A DNA stretch of 64,000 bases from Massilia yuzhufengensis (lineage in GTDB: Bacteria; Pseudomonadota; Gammaproteobacteria; Burkholderiales; Burkholderiaceae_D), in contig NZ_FOLD01000002.1 in assembly GCF_900112225.1 (NCBI RefSeq), forward strand, positions 1-64,000, read 5' to 3'. The notes beneath the pieces were generated by a model that saw only the letters and a list, made by a program, of their open reading frames with translations, did not search any database and had not been told where the DNA came from. The translations under genes and the position numbers were made by a program. Below are positions 44,050-55,111 of this stretch, piece by piece (positions within the stretch are counted from its first letter, which is position 1; each line of letters opens with the position of its first letter).

Positions 44050-45297
44050 TTAACCCTCTTCCAGGTTAAATGCCTTGTGCAGGGCGCGCACGGCCAGTTC
44101 CATGTATTTCTCGTCGATCAGCACCGAGATCTTGATCTCCGAGGTCGAGATCATGAGGATGTTGATGCCCTCTTCCGCCAGCGTGCGGAACATCTGCGAA
44201 GCCACGCCGACGTGGCTGCGCATGCCCACGCCTACCGCCGACACCTTCGACACCTTGGCGTCGCCCAGCACCTTGGCGGCGCCAAGGGCTTCGCGCTGGC
44301 TTTCCAGCACGCTCATCGCCTTCACGTAGTCGTTACGCGAGACGGTGAAGGTGAAGTCGGTCTTGCCGTCGACCGACTGGTTCTGGATGATCATGTCCAC
44401 TTCCACATTGGCTTCGGCGATGGGGCCGAGGATGTGGAAGGCGACGCCCGGCTTGTCCGGCACGCCCAGGACGGTGATCTTGGCTTCATCGCGATTGAAG
44501 GCGATACCGGAGATGACGGCTTGTTCCATATTGCTTTCTTCCTCAAACGAAATCAGGGTGCCGGACTTCGCTTCTTCGTCCAGCGGCATCAGGGGATCGG
44601 TCAGCGACGACAGCACGCGCGTCGGGACCTGGTAGTTGCCTGCAAACTCGACCGAGCGGGTCTGCAGTACCTTCGAGCCCAGCGAGGCAAGCTCGAGCAT
44701 TTCTTCGAAGGTGATCTTCGACAGGCGGCGCGCCTCGTCCACCACGCGCGGGTCGGTCGTGTAGACGCCGTCCACGTCAGTGTAGATCAGGCATTCGTCG
44801 GCCTTCAGCGCGGCCGCAATGGCCACCGCCGACGTATCCGAACCGCCGCGGCCCAGGGTCGAGATGTTGCCATCCTCGTCCATGCCCTGGAAACCCGTGA
44901 TGATGACGATCTTGCCGGCATTGAGGTCGCTACGCACGCGGGTGTCGTCGATCGACTGGATGCGCGCCTTGGTGAAGGACGAGTCGGTGCGGATGCCGGC
45001 TTGCCAGCCGGTGTAGGAGACCGCATCCTTGCCGATCGCCAGCAGCGCCATCGCCAGCAGTCCGACCGAGACCTGCTCGCCGGTCGAGGCGATCATGTCG
45101 AGTTCGCGCGGGTCCGGCTGCGCCATGATCTCCTTGGCCAGTCCAATCAGGCGGTTGGTTTCGCCGGACATCGCGGAGGGCACCACCACGACCTGGTGGC
45201 CGGCGTCATGCCACTTGGCTACGCGGGTCGCGACATTCTTGATACGGTCCGTCGAGCCCATCGACGTCCCGCCATATTTGTGGACAATTAAAGCCAT
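44050..45297 (-). CDS. lysC: Aspartate kinase
   Basis: The 415-residue enzyme phosphorylates aspartate, the first step to lysine, threonine, methionine and diaminopimelate. It begins ALIVHKYGGTSMGS and carries the kinase segments GFQGMDEDGNISTLGRGGSD and YTDVDGVYTTDPR. Two C-terminal ACT domains (DKPGVAFHILG and GVGMRSHVGVASQMFRTLAE) are the usual sites of feedback control. Length and layout are those of proteobacterial aspartokinases with an internal alpha/beta overlap. The start is the first Met. tilS lies upstream on the same strand, separated by the inverted repeat at 45391-45430. Confidence 0.96.
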   Translation of the reverse strand: MALIVHKYGGTSMGSTDRIKNVATRVAKWHDAGHQVVVVPSAMSGETNRLIGLAKEIMAQPDPRELDMIASTGEQVSVGLLAMALLAIGKDAVSYTGWQAGIRTDSSFTKARIQSIDDTRVRSDLNAGKIVIITGFQGMDEDGNISTLGRGGSDTSAVAIAAALKADECLIYTDVDGVYTTDPRVVDEARRLSKITFEEMLELASLGSKVLQTRSVEFAGNYQVPTRVLSSLTDPLMPLDEEAKSGTLISFEEESNMEQAVISGIAFNRDEAKITVLGVPDKPGVAFHILGPIAEANVEVDMIIQNQSVDGKTDFTFTVSRNDYVKAMSVLESQREALGAAKVLGDAKVSKVSAVGVGMRSHVGVASQMFRTLAEEGINILMISTSEIKISVLIDEKYMELAVRALHKAFNLEEG

Positions 45298-45390
45298 ATC
45301 AGGAGGGTTCCAGCTTGTTGAAAGATCAAAAGGGGACCTTTACTCTAGCATGCTGCAGCGCACTATCACAAGACTGGGGGGGAGAAAAAG

Positions 45391-45430
45391 CTATACGAAA
45401 AGAAAATAAAGTAATACCTTTTTCGTATAG
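45391..45430 (-). terminator. Stem-loop after tilS
   Basis: CTATACGAAAA (45391-45401) and TTTTCGTATAG (45420-45430) are perfect 11-bp arms with an 18-nt loop. It begins 7 bp after the tilS stop and ends 94 bp before the lysC start. On the minus strand it is followed by CTTTTTC, so it fits a terminator, though the stem is AT-rich. Confidence 0.6.
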
Positions 45431-45436
45431 AAACTT

Positions 45437-46855
45437 CTATGCACCCTGGCTAGGGTCCGCAACCCAGCGCAAGGCAATCAAGCCGCCCTGCCCCTCCACC
45501 ATATGGCGGCAATCCATGCCGATGCCGGCAGCGAACAGCAAGTCCGCGCCGGTGCTGACGACCGGCGCACGCTCGCGCTCCCAGGCTGGCACGCCCAGCG
45601 ACTGGTAATGCGCCTTCAGGCTGCGGGTAGGACGGTTGGCGGCGGGCTTGAGGCGCTCGCCACCCTTGCGGAAATCGATGATTAATTGTCGGCTGCGCAG
45701 CCAGGCCGGATCGAAGCCGCTAGCGGCGACGTCGAAATGCAGCACCCCGCCATAGGCCGGGAAGGGCAGCGCCGCTTCGCCGCGCCACAGGAAGGTCTCG
45801 CCTTCCTTGACGATCACGCCCTCGTCGTCCGGATCGCGCATGCCGGCCAGGTCGGGCAGCTTGGGCGTGATGTGCAGCTTGCCGCGGTGGCGGCGGATGT
45901 GGCAGGACGGGTGAGTCACTTTCAGCTGGGCATCTTCGCGCGCGGAAAACAGCTGCGACACCATTTCGCCAAGCCAAGCCGTTGACGGCATCGCCAGGCC
46001 GCGGCTCGCGAACAGGTGGCGCAGCAGGTTGTCGACGCGGTCGCGGCTGAAGGCCTGCAGGCGCGCCAGGTCAACCGTGTCGCCCTCCAGGCAGGCGGCC
46101 AGGTCTTGCGCCGCCACCTCGTCGAGGATGCGCTGGGCCGCCTGCACGTGGGCCGCGCCGCGCGCCAGGCGCGCCTGGTAGCCGGGGAAGCTGGCGGCCA
46201 GCGCCGGCATCACGCCGTGGCGCAGCGCGTTGCGGGCAAAGCGCGGGTCGCTGTTGGATTCGTCCTCGACCCAGGCCAGGGCCTCGGTGGCCGCGTAGGC
46301 TTCGAGCTGGGCGCGCGACAGCGGCAGCAGCGGGCGCGCCATGACCAGGGTTTCATCGCCCAGCAGGTCGGGGGCGTGGTTGGCCGCATCCATGCCGGAC
46401 AGGCCGGCCGGGCCCGAGCCGCGCAGCAGTTGCAGCAGCACCGTTTCGGCCTGGTCGTCGAGGTGGTGGGCGGTAAGCAGCAGCGGCACGCCGTGCGCCA
46501 CGCACATTTCGCCCAGCGCGCGGTAGCGCAGCTTGCGCGCTACCGATTCGACCCCGTCCTTGCCCTTGAGCACGTCGACATGGCGCGCATCGAAGGCGAT
46601 GCCGAGCGCCGCGCAGGCTTGCGCGCAATGCGCCAGCCAGGCGTCGGCATGCGGGCTCAGGCCGTGGTGGACGTGGAAGGCGTAGAGTGCGATGCCCTGG
46701 GGCGCGGCCCAGGCGTGGCAGAGCCGCAGCAGGGCCATCGAATCGAGGCCGCCACTGCAGGCAATCGCCATCGAGGTGGGGGAATACGTGTCGCGCAGGC
46801 CGTTCAAGGCCTGCGCACAGATTGCCGGAACGGCTCCGGCCTTGGACTGGCTCAC
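45437..46855 (-). CDS. tilS: tRNA(Ile)-lysidine synthetase
   Basis: The 472-residue enzyme converts cytidine-34 of tRNA-Ile(CAU) to lysidine. The PP-loop ATP-binding motif is [16 protein letters not shown], followed by HVHHGLS and the family stretch [21 protein letters not shown]. The TilS middle and C-terminal domains follow. The GTG start at 46855 overlaps the accA stop (GTGA), giving translational coupling; no ATG lies near. The longer open frame upstream is a shadow inside accA. Confidence 0.93.
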   Translation of the reverse strand: MSQSKAGAVPAICAQALNGLRDTYSPTSMAIACSGGLDSMALLRLCHAWAAPQGIALYAFHVHHGLSPHADAWLAHCAQACAALGIAFDARHVDVLKGKDGVESVARKLRYRALGEMCVAHGVPLLLTAHHLDDQAETVLLQLLRGSGPAGLSGMDAANHAPDLLGDETLVMARPLLPLSRAQLEAYAATEALAWVEDESNSDPRFARNALRHGVMPALAASFPGYQARLARGAAHVQAAQRILDEVAAQDLAACLEGDTVDLARLQAFSRDRVDNLLRHLFASRGLAMPSTAWLGEMVSQLFSAREDAQLKVTHPSCHIRRHRGKLHITPKLPDLAGMRDPDDEGVIVKEGETFLWRGEAALPFPAYGGVLHFDVAASGFDPAWLRSRQLIIDFRKGGERLKPAANRPTRSLKAHYQSLGVPAWERERAPVVSTGADLLFAAGIGMDCRHMVEGQGGLIALRWVADPSQGA

Positions 46856-47829
46856 TCTTCGCTTGGCAGCGTTTCCTTGAACTTGCCGTAGCTCATCAGC
46901 TTCTGGTGACGGGCTTCGAGCAGGTCCTTGGTCTTGACGCCCTGGAACTGGCGCAGGGTGTCGGCCAGTGCGCGCTTGAGCAATTGCGCCATCTGTTTCG
47001 GGTCGCGGTGGGCGCCGCCCAGCGGCTCGTTGACGATCTTGTCGATCAGGCCCATGGCCTTGAGGCGGTGCGCGGTCAGGCCCAGCGCGTCGGCGGCGTC
47101 GGAGGCGCGCTCCGAGGTCTTCCACAGGATCGAGGCGCAGCCTTCCGGCGAGATGACCGAATAGGTGGAATATTGCAGCATCAGCACGGCGTCGCCCACG
47201 GCGATCGCCAGCGCGCCGCCGGAGCCGCCTTCACCGATGATGGTGGCGATCAGCGGCACTTTCAGTTCGGCCATGACATACAGGTTGTGGCCGATCGCTT
47301 CCGACTGGCCGCGCTCTTCGGCGTCGATGCCGGGGAAGGCGCCCGGGGTGTCGACGAAAGTGAAGATCGGCAGGCCGAATTTTTCCGCCACTTTCATCAG
47401 GCGCATGGCCTTGCGGTAGCCTTCCGGGCGCGGCATGCCGAAGTTGCGCATCGCGCGCTCTTTGGTGTCGCGGCCCTTCTGGTGGCCGATGACCATGCAG
47501 GACTGGCCGTTGAAACGGGCCAGGCCGCCGATGATCGACTGGTCGTCGGCGAAGCTGCGGTCGCCGTGCAATTCGTGGAAGTCGGTGAAGATCGCGTTCA
47601 CGTAGTCCATGGTGTAGGGACGTTGCGGGTGACGGGCGATCTGCGACACCTGCCAAGGGGTGAGCTTGGCGTAGATATCCTTGGTCAGTTGCTGGCTCTT
47701 CTTGTCGAGGCGGTCGATCTCTTCGGAGATGTCGACGGCGGAATCGTCCTGCACGAAGCGCAGTTCTTCAATCTTGGAGTCCAGCTCGGCGATTGGCTGT
47801 TCGAAGTTGAGGAAAGTTGTTTTAGTCAT
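46852..47829 (-). CDS. accA: Acetyl-CoA carboxylase carboxyltransferase alpha subunit
   Basis: The 325-residue subunit works with AccD to form malonyl-CoA. It starts with the alpha-subunit N-terminal helices ([18 protein letters not shown]) and carries [44 protein letters not shown] and [10 protein letters not shown]. It shares a 4-bp GTGA overlap with tilS. The 91-bp gap to the glycosylase gene holds a REP-like palindrome at 47893-47911, near the glycosylase end. Confidence 0.97.
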   Translation of the reverse strand: MTKTTFLNFEQPIAELDSKIEELRFVQDDSAVDISEEIDRLDKKSQQLTKDIYAKLTPWQVSQIARHPQRPYTMDYVNAIFTDFHELHGDRSFADDQSIIGGLARFNGQSCMVIGHQKGRDTKERAMRNFGMPRPEGYRKAMRLMKVAEKFGLPIFTFVDTPGAFPGIDAEERGQSEAIGHNLYVMAELKVPLIATIIGEGGSGGALAIAVGDAVLMLQYSTYSVISPEGCASILWKTSERASDAADALGLTAHRLKAMGLIDKIVNEPLGGAHRDPKQMAQLLKRALADTLRQFQGVKTKDLLEARHQKLMSYGKFKETLPSEE

Positions 47830-47892
47830 TGTACCTCCGGAATATTTCGTGGCCGCAGCGTTTCCGCGCGGCTGATCAGGCGTTATTTTACC

Positions 47893-47911
47893 GTAGCGGG
47901 CAGCCCGCCCG
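47893..47911. repeat. REP-like palindrome with GTAG head
   Basis: GTAG is followed by GCGGGCAGCCCGC, then CC and GC. The hairpin GCGGGC-AG-CCCGC with a GTAG head has the layout of REP elements moved by RAYT transposases. The same preceding bases (TTTACC) occur before the REP copy at 52192. It lies between accA and the glycosylase gene. Confidence 0.55.
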
Positions 47912-47920
47912 CACTAGAAA

Positions 47921-48585
47921 CTAATTCGAGACCGGATCCAGGCTGCGCCACAGGTACCAGGTGGCGACCGTGCGCCAGGGTTCCCAGTTGGCCGCGACTT
48001 CGCGTGCATCGCTGCGCGAAACTGGTTCGCCAGAGAAATAGTTTTGGCTGATGCCCTGGATCAGGCCGGGATCATCCAGCGGCAGGACATTCGGCCGGAG
48101 CAGATTAAATATCAAAAACATCTCCGCTGTCCAGCGGCTGATGCCGCGGATCTGGACCAGCTCGGCGATGACGGCTTCGTCATCCATTTCCGACCACAGG
48201 TCGGCATGCACGCGCTTGGCCTTGAAATGGTCGGCCAGGTCGAGGATGTATTCGGTCTTGCGTTTGGACAGCCCACAGCCGGCCAGCTCGAGCGCGCCGG
48301 CCTTGATCACCTGGGCGGGCGAGAGCTTGGGGCAGATCGCCAGCAGCTTGCCCCAGGCGACATCGGCGGCCTTTACCGTCACTTGCTGGCCCACGATCGA
48401 GCGCGCCAGCGTAGTGAAGGGGTCGGGATGGCCGCGCAGGTGCAGGTCGCCGATCTGCGGGATGAGCTTGTTCATGATGCGGTCGCGCTGCATCAGCGCG
48501 GCCTTCGCTTCCGCCCAGTAGGCGGGAACGGAAAGCTCTCCCGTCGACGCGGCATCGGCGTCGGGCTTGTCCTTGTCCGCGGCCA

Positions 48586-48586
<1 letters not shown>
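47921..48586 (-). CDS. DNA-3-methyladenine glycosylase (AlkA-like, HhH-GPD)
   Basis: The 221-residue base-excision enzyme removes alkylated purines. It has the helix-hairpin-helix/GPD pattern: VQIRGISRWTAEMFLIFNL, then the catalytic Asp in LPLDDPGLIQGI. It also has SIVGQQVTVKAADVAWGKL. The AlkA N-terminal beta domain is missing, as in short bacterial relatives. ATG 48586 overlaps the cysS stop by one base (TAATG), so it is coupled to cysS. Confidence 0.9.
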
Positions 48587-49980
<1,394 letters not shown>

Positions 49981-50224
49981 GGGTGTGTTCTGGTGAGGGG
50001 AATCATCAGGATGTCGCGGCAATTCGGCGGCAAGCCAGGAAAAGCGGCACGGCCGGAATGCATCGAGATCGTCTGAACCCTCGGTGTTGTTCTTCTTTGG
50101 TAGAATGAAATGCTGTTCGCAAAGTATAGCATTGTTAAAATCCCGTCTGGCCGCATATGGTTCAGCTTTATTTTTCGGCAAAAGACTTGACACCGCCTTG
50201 CGCGAGGTCCACCAGAGGAAATCC

Positions 50225-50893
50225 ATGACAACGCAGATCCCGTTCCGCCGCCCTGCCCTGCAACGCCTGGCCCTGGGCGCCGCCGCCCTGTTCTTCTCCG
50301 GCCTGGCGCTGGCTTCGCCGCAGACGGAAACGCCCGCCGCCGCCGTCCCGGACGCCGCGCCAGTCGCCCCCGTTGTGAAAGGCCCGCAGGTGTCGGTCAA
50401 GACCACGATGGGCGAGATCGTACTCCAGCTCGACGAAGACAAGGCGCCGAAAACGGTCGCCAATTTCATGCAGTACGTGAAGCAGGACTTTTACAAGGGC
50501 ACGATCTTCCACCGCGTGATCGAGGGCTTCATGATCCAGGCCGGCGGCATGAACGAGAAGTTCGAGGGCCGCAAGACCAACAAGCCGGTCAAGAACGAAT
50601 CGAACAATGGCCTGTCGAACCAGCCCTATACCGTGTCGATGGCGCGCGAAGAGCACCCGGATTCGGCCACTTCGCAATTCTTCATCAACGTGGCCGACAA
50701 TTCGGGCATCGACCACCCGTTCTACAAGGGTTCCGGCTACACCGTCTTCGGCAAGGTCGTGAAGGGCCAGGACGTCGTCGACAAGATCAAGGGCGTGATG
50801 GTGGATGACGTGCGCGGCATGCAGAACGTCCCGGTAAAACCCATCTTCATCAAGTCCGTTACCGTGCTCAAGGGCGACAAGCTTGTAAAATAG
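50225..50893 (+). CDS. ppiA: Periplasmic peptidyl-prolyl cis-trans isomerase (cyclophilin)
   Basis: The 222-residue product has a signal peptide ([20 protein letters not shown]), an Ala/Pro-rich linker and a cyclophilin domain. The latter shows [36 protein letters not shown] and [20 protein letters not shown]. It speeds proline isomerisation in periplasmic proteins. AGAGGAAA lies upstream of ATG 50225. It diverges from cysS (244 bp between starts) and precedes the cytoplasmic paralogue ppiB by 49 bp. Confidence 0.93.
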   Translation: MTTQIPFRRPALQRLALGAAALFFSGLALASPQTETPAAAVPDAAPVAPVVKGPQVSVKTTMGEIVLQLDEDKAPKTVANFMQYVKQDFYKGTIFHRVIEGFMIQAGGMNEKFEGRKTNKPVKNESNNGLSNQPYTVSMAREEHPDSATSQFFINVADNSGIDHPFYKGSGYTVFGKVVKGQDVVDKIKGVMVDDVRGMQNVPVKPIFIKSVTVLKGDKLVK

Positions 50894-50942
50894 GGGATGC
50901 GTTTTTCGCATTCTTAACAATAACCAACTTACAGGACAGCAC

Positions 50943-51434
50943 ATGACCAGCGTTCGCATGACTACCAATATGGGCAACATTACCGTCGAACTCGACGCCG
51001 AAAAAGCGCCGAAGACCGTTGCCAACTTTGTCGACTACGTCAACAAGGGTCACTTCAGCAACACGATCTTCCACCGCGTGATCAAGGACTTCATGATCCA
51101 GGGTGGCGGTTTTGAGCCGAACATGTCGCAAAAGCCGGCCGACACGACTGTCGAGAACGAAGCCAAGAACGGCCTCAAGAACGACAAGTACACCATCGCC
51201 ATGGCCCGCACCTCGGCCCCGCACTCGGCATCGGCCCAGTTCTTCATCAACACCAAGGACAACGCCTTCCTCAACTACCCGGGCCAGGACGGCTGGGGCT
51301 ATGCCGTGTTCGGCAAAGTGACCGAAGGCCAGGACATCGTCGACCAGATCAACGGCGTCAAGACCTCGCGCACCGGCATGCATTCCGACGTGCCGGCTGA
51401 ACCGGTCATCATCGAGAAAGTCGAAGTCGTCTGA
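50943..51434 (+). CDS. ppiB: Cytoplasmic peptidyl-prolyl cis-trans isomerase B
   Basis: The 163-residue cyclophilin has no signal peptide. Motifs are NTIFHRVIKDFMIQGGGFEP, MARTSAPHSASAQFFINTKD and WGYAVFGKVTEGQDIVDQIN. AGGACAGC precedes ATG 50943. Its TGA shares one base with the lpxH ATG (TGATG), the same gene order seen in many proteobacteria (ppiB-lpxH). Confidence 0.96.
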   Translation: MTSVRMTTNMGNITVELDAEKAPKTVANFVDYVNKGHFSNTIFHRVIKDFMIQGGGFEPNMSQKPADTTVENEAKNGLKNDKYTIAMARTSAPHSASAQFFINTKDNAFLNYPGQDGWGYAVFGKVTEGQDIVDQINGVKTSRTGMHSDVPAEPVIIEKVEVV

Positions 51435-52195
51435 TGGAGGAAGTGCGGACTGCGCAGCCGTCCAGGCAGTTCGCGCTCTTTGTCTCCGACCTGCATCTGC
51501 AGGCGGCCCACCCGCGCACGGCCGAAGCTTTTTTGCGCTTCCTGGCCGGGCCCGCGGTGCAGGCCGAGCGGCTCTACCTGCTCGGCGATATCTTCGAATA
51601 CTGGGCCGGCGACGATGACCTCGCCGAGCCTTTTCATCGGCAGCTAGTCGACGCCATCCGCGCCGTCAGCGCTGCTGGTGTGGCGGTGTATTGGCTGGCG
51701 GGCAACCGCGATTTCCTGGTCGGCCCCGGATTTGCCGAAGCGGCCGGATTGACGCTGCTGCAAGAGCCACACGTCATTAGCACGGGCGGCAAGCGGATCG
51801 CGCTGGTGCATGGCGACGCCCAGTGCACGGCCGACCTCAAGTACATGGCCTTCCGCGCCCAGGTGCGCGACCCCGAATGGCAGCAGCAGTTCCTCGGCAT
51901 GCCGCTGGCGCAGAGGAAAAGCATCATCGCCGGCCTGCGCGAAGGCAGCCGCGAGGCCCAGGCGGGCACCTCCTACGAGATCATGGATGTGGCCCCGGCC
52001 GCGGTGCAGGCGCTGTTCACCGCGACCGATGCGGGCGTCATCATCCACGGGCATACGCACCGGCCGGCCGTGCACGATACCGGCGGCAAGCTGCGCTATG
52101 TGCTGCCGGACTGGGAGCTGGATACCGAGCCGCAGCGTGGCGGGTGGATTTCACTGGATGTCGACGGCAACATAGCCCAGCACGGTTTACCGTAG
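51434..52195 (+). CDS. lpxH: UDP-2,3-diacylglucosamine diphosphatase
   Basis: The 253-residue enzyme makes lipid X for lipid A. It shows the calcineurin-like metal motifs FVSDLHLQ, GDIFEYWAGDD, AGNRDFLV, LVHGDAQCT and IIHGHTHRPA. It is translationally coupled to ppiB. Its TAG stop (52193-52195) is supplied by the GTAG head of the REP element that follows. Confidence 0.96.
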   Translation: MEEVRTAQPSRQFALFVSDLHLQAAHPRTAEAFLRFLAGPAVQAERLYLLGDIFEYWAGDDDLAEPFHRQLVDAIRAVSAAGVAVYWLAGNRDFLVGPGFAEAAGLTLLQEPHVISTGGKRIALVHGDAQCTADLKYMAFRAQVRDPEWQQQFLGMPLAQRKSIIAGLREGSREAQAGTSYEIMDVAPAAVQALFTATDAGVIIHGHTHRPAVHDTGGKLRYVLPDWELDTEPQRGGWISLDVDGNIAQHGLP

Positions 52196-52298
52196 GGTGG
52201 GCGGGTATCCCGCCCGCGCGTTCAAACCTGGCGTGAGCAGAGGCGACGGCTGTTCATGCACTGCTTAAACGCGCGGCCGGCGGAGCCGGCCACCCTAC
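52192..52298. repeat. Inverted REP pair (REPIN-like) between lpxH and mqsA
   Basis: The left copy reads GTAGGGTGG then GCGGGTATCCCGCCCGCGCG. The right copy, on the minus strand, reads GTAGGGTGG then CCGGCTCCGCCGGCCGCGCG. Both are followed by similar TT(C/T)AA bases pointing inward. Two GTAG-headed hairpins in inverted orientation about 107 bp end to end match the REPIN layout. The left head gives the lpxH stop codon and the right head gives the mqsA stop codon. No RAYT transposase gene is in the window. Confidence 0.7.
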
Positions 52299-52687
52299 CG
52301 GACCTCGTCCAGCAACTCGGGATGGCTGCCCAATAATTTCAACAGCTTCACCAGCGCCACCGGGGCCTGCTCCTTGCCGGATTCATACCCGGCAAACTCC
52401 CCCGACTCTTCCCCGAACATCGCATCCGCCTTGCGCTGGGTGAGCCCCAGCCGCTTGCGCAGGTCGCGGATATCGGCAGGCGCGGCCTCGTCCACCTGCT
52501 TCCTGAACGCGCGGATGATCTCGCCGTAGTGCTCGTGCTCGCCCTGGGTGAACATGACCTCGCTGCACCCCGCGCAATATTCCGCCACTACATCCGGAAT
52601 GGACGTGCTCTTCCCCTTGTAGCTGTACACCAGTTCCCTGGTCGCGTGCGCCAGTGGCGACACGCCGCAGTTCGGGCATTTCAGCAT
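52295..52687 (-). CDS. MqsA-type antitoxin (orphan)
   Basis: The 130-residue product has an N-terminal Zn-binding part (MLKCPNCGVSP, CAGCSEVMFT) and a C-terminal Xre-type HTH (RLGLTQRKADAMFGEESGEF). This is the layout of MqsA, antitoxin of MqsR and regulator of its own operon. GGAGGA precedes ATG 52687. No MqsR-like toxin lies beside it: the strong GntR promoter and its gene follow on the other strand. The TAG stop comes from the right REP head. Confidence 0.88.
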   Translation of the reverse strand: MLKCPNCGVSPLAHATRELVYSYKGKSTSIPDVVAEYCAGCSEVMFTQGEHEHYGEIIRAFRKQVDEAAPADIRDLRKRLGLTQRKADAMFGEESGEFAGYESGKEQAPVALVKLLKLLGSHPELLDEVR

Positions 52688-52782
52688 TGCTTCCTCCATC
52701 GATTCGCTTGCACGCATCCTACCAAACAGCGGCTGCACGCCGCGCCCGCGCACACACCCACAATCATTGTTCAATGCATATG

Positions 52783-52810
52783 TTGACACTAACCAAACCG
52801 CTGTTATACT
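52783..52810 (+). promoter_or_regulatory. Sigma-70 promoter of the GntR-ABC operon
   Basis: TTGACA, a 16-bp spacer and TATACT, both close to consensus, lie 82-109 bp upstream of the GntR start. It is the strongest promoter-like match seen in the AT-richer 52688-52891 gap. YtrA-type GntR proteins usually repress their own promoter, so an operator probably overlaps, but no clear dyad was found. Confidence 0.75.
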
Positions 52811-52891
52811 TCACTACAACACCACTTCAACGCAGCACCAACACGGAGACGGACATGGCTCACGCAGCACTACGACAGAGGAGGACTGGAC

Positions 52892-53272
52892 ATGACAGTC
52901 GGCTGGAATGACAACACCCCCATCTACCGCCAGCTCAAGGAGCGGGTGGTGGGCATGATGCTCGACGGTATCCTGAAAGCCGGCGACGCCCTGCCCTCGG
53001 TCCGGCAGATCGCGGCCGAGTATCAACTGAATCCGATCACCGTATCGAAGGCTTACCAGGAACTGGTCGACGAGAACTTAGTGGAAAAGCGAAGGGGAAT
53101 TGGCATGTACGTTACCGAAGGAGCAAGCGAGAAACTCTTGGCCACCGAACGCGAGCGCTTCATCCGCGAGGAATGGCCCGCCATGGTCGAGCGCATCCGC
53201 CGCCTCGGACTGAGCCTGGAGCAGCTGCTGCACGTGGCCCAGCCCGGCAACGCGCCCGGAGGCACGGCATGA
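52892..53272 (+). CDS. GntR-family regulator (YtrA type)
   Basis: The 126-residue product has a GntR winged HTH (PIYRQLKERVVGMMLDG, LPSVRQIAAEYQLNPITVSK, LVEKRRGIGMYV) and a short helical C-terminus, as in YtrA-type repressors of ABC exporters. Its TGA overlaps the ATG of the ATPase gene (ATGA). It should regulate the ABC genes downstream. The inducer is unknown; cell-envelope stress is typical for the type. Confidence 0.92.
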   Translation: MTVGWNDNTPIYRQLKERVVGMMLDGILKAGDALPSVRQIAAEYQLNPITVSKAYQELVDENLVEKRRGIGMYVTEGASEKLLATERERFIREEWPAMVERIRRLGLSLEQLLHVAQPGNAPGGTA

Positions 53273-54141
53273 GCGCCGTGCTCTCCGCACGCGGCCTGAC
53301 CAAGCGCTATGGCAAGCGTGCCGCGGTCGACGGCATCGATTTCGACATCCCGGCCGGGCGCATCGTCGGCCTGATCGGCCCCAACGGTTCGGGCAAGACC
53401 ACCACCCTGAAGGCGGCGCTGGGCCTGATTCCTTTCGACGGCCAGCTGTCGGTGCTGGGCTACGACCCGCGCACCCAGCGCGACGACCTGATGAAGGAAG
53501 TCTGCTTCATCGCCGACGTCGCCATCCTGCCGCGCTGGCTGAAGGTGAAGGACGCGGTCGACTTCGTGGCCGGCGTGCACCCGCGCTTCGACCGCAGCAA
53601 GGCCGAGCGCTACATCGCCAATACCAAGCTGCGGCCTGGCATGCGGGTCAAGGAAATGTCGAAGGGCATGATCGTCCAGCTGCACCTGGCGCTGGTGATG
53701 GCGATCGACGCCAAGCTGCTGGTGCTCGACGAGCCGACCCTGGGCCTCGACATCATCTACCGCAAGCAGTTCTACCAGAACCTGCTGGAAGACTATTTTG
53801 ATGAGCTCAAGACCATCGTCATCACCACCCACCAGGTGGAAGAAGTCGAGCACATCCTCACCGACCTGATGTTCATCCGCGACGGCAAGATCGTGCTGGC
53901 CGCCTCGATGGAAGAAATCGGCGAGCGCTATATCGAAGTGATGGTCCCGGCCGACAAGGTCAGCGCCGCCAACGCGCTGGCCCCGATCGACCAGCGCACC
54001 GTGTTCGGCAAGTCGGTCATGCTGTTCGATTCGAGCAGGCCGGGCGGCGCCTCGCGCAGCCAGCTCGCCACGCTCGGCGAGACCCGCAACCCCAGCGTCG
54101 CCGACCTGTTCGTCGCGACCATGAAAGGAACCTACGCATGA
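53269..54141 (+). CDS. ABC transporter ATP-binding protein
   Basis: The 290-residue ATPase has Walker A GPNGSGKTTT, Walker B LLVLDEPTLGLD and a switch His in TTHQVEEVEH. The signature is EMSKGM rather than LSGGQ, a variant found in YtrB-like exporters. It overlaps the GntR gene and the permease gene by 4 bp each (ATGA). ATG 53269 is fixed by the first overlap. Confidence 0.93.
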   Translation: MSAVLSARGLTKRYGKRAAVDGIDFDIPAGRIVGLIGPNGSGKTTTLKAALGLIPFDGQLSVLGYDPRTQRDDLMKEVCFIADVAILPRWLKVKDAVDFVAGVHPRFDRSKAERYIANTKLRPGMRVKEMSKGMIVQLHLALVMAIDAKLLVLDEPTLGLDIIYRKQFYQNLLEDYFDELKTIVITTHQVEEVEHILTDLMFIRDGKIVLAASMEEIGERYIEVMVPADKVSAANALAPIDQRTVFGKSVMLFDSSRPGGASRSQLATLGETRNPSVADLFVATMKGTYA

Positions 54142-55106
54142 ATACGATGAAATGGCTGCTCCGGCGCGAGTTCTGGGAGCACAAGGGATCCTTCTTCTGG
54201 GCCCCGCTGGCCGTCGCGGCCGCGATGATCCTGTTTATCGGCGGCGGCTTCCTGTACAGCATGGCCTTCGGCGGGCCGCAAAATATCCAGTTCGACGGCC
54301 AGACCGTGGTCTCGTTCCAGGGTTTCCCGCCGGCGCTGCGCTACAAGATCGCCAACATCGCCGCCACCAGCTACCTGGGCGTGGCCGCCCCGCTGTTCCT
54401 GGTGCTGTCGGTGGTGGTGTTCTTCTACTGCCTGTCGGCGCTGCATGACGACCGGCGCGACCGCAGCATCCTGTTCTGGAAGTCGCTGCCGCTGTCCGAG
54501 CGCGACACCGTGCTCTCGAAAGTCATCACCGCCCTGTGCGTGGCGCCGATGATCACGATCGCCATCGCGGTCGCCACCGGATTGCTGCTGCTGGTGCTGG
54601 GCATGATCGGCATCTCGAGCAAGGGCCTGAACCTGTTCGCCCCGGTGCTGAGCCACCCCGGCCTGTACCTGAGCCCCCTGTACCTGCTGGCCTTCCTGCC
54701 GCTGTACATCCTGTGGGCCTTGCCGACGGTGGGCTGGCTGCTGATGGTGTCCAGCTGGGCGCGGTCGAAAGTCTTCCTGTGGGCCGTGGGCACCCCGCTG
54801 ATCGTGCTGATGCTGCTCACCTGGTTCAACTTCCTGGTCGGCCAGTTCTCGAGCTCGATCATCGACATCGACTTCTTCGCCGAACAGGTGATCCTGCGCG
54901 GACTGGGCGGCCTCACGCCGGGCGTCTGGCTGAGCGAAATCGACGGCAGCCGTTTCACCGGCATGGACCAGGGCCTGGATGCGATGCTGGTGCTGGGCGA
55001 GTCCTACCGTACCCTGGCTTCGCCCGGTGTGTGGGTTGGCGCGGTGCTCGGCAGCGCGATGATCTACGCGGCGATGCGCCTGCGCCGCTACCGCGACGAG
55101 GGCTGA
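54138..55106 (+). CDS. ABC-2 type permease
   Basis: The 322-residue inner-membrane protein has six or seven hydrophobic helices (the first FFWAPLAVAAAMILFIGGGF). It starts inside an ATGA overlap with the ATPase gene, so the two form one exporter. It has the cytoplasmic N-terminus MKWLLRREFWEHKGS common in the group. The substrate is unknown. Confidence 0.88.
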   Translation: MNTMKWLLRREFWEHKGSFFWAPLAVAAAMILFIGGGFLYSMAFGGPQNIQFDGQTVVSFQGFPPALRYKIANIAATSYLGVAAPLFLVLSVVVFFYCLSALHDDRRDRSILFWKSLPLSERDTVLSKVITALCVAPMITIAIAVATGLLLLVLGMIGISSKGLNLFAPVLSHPGLYLSPLYLLAFLPLYILWALPTVGWLLMVSSWARSKVFLWAVGTPLIVLMLLTWFNFLVGQFSSSIIDIDFFAEQVILRGLGGLTPGVWLSEIDGSRFTGMDQGLDAMLVLGESYRTLASPGVWVGAVLGSAMIYAAMRLRRYRDEG

Positions 55107-55111
55107 CCGCG

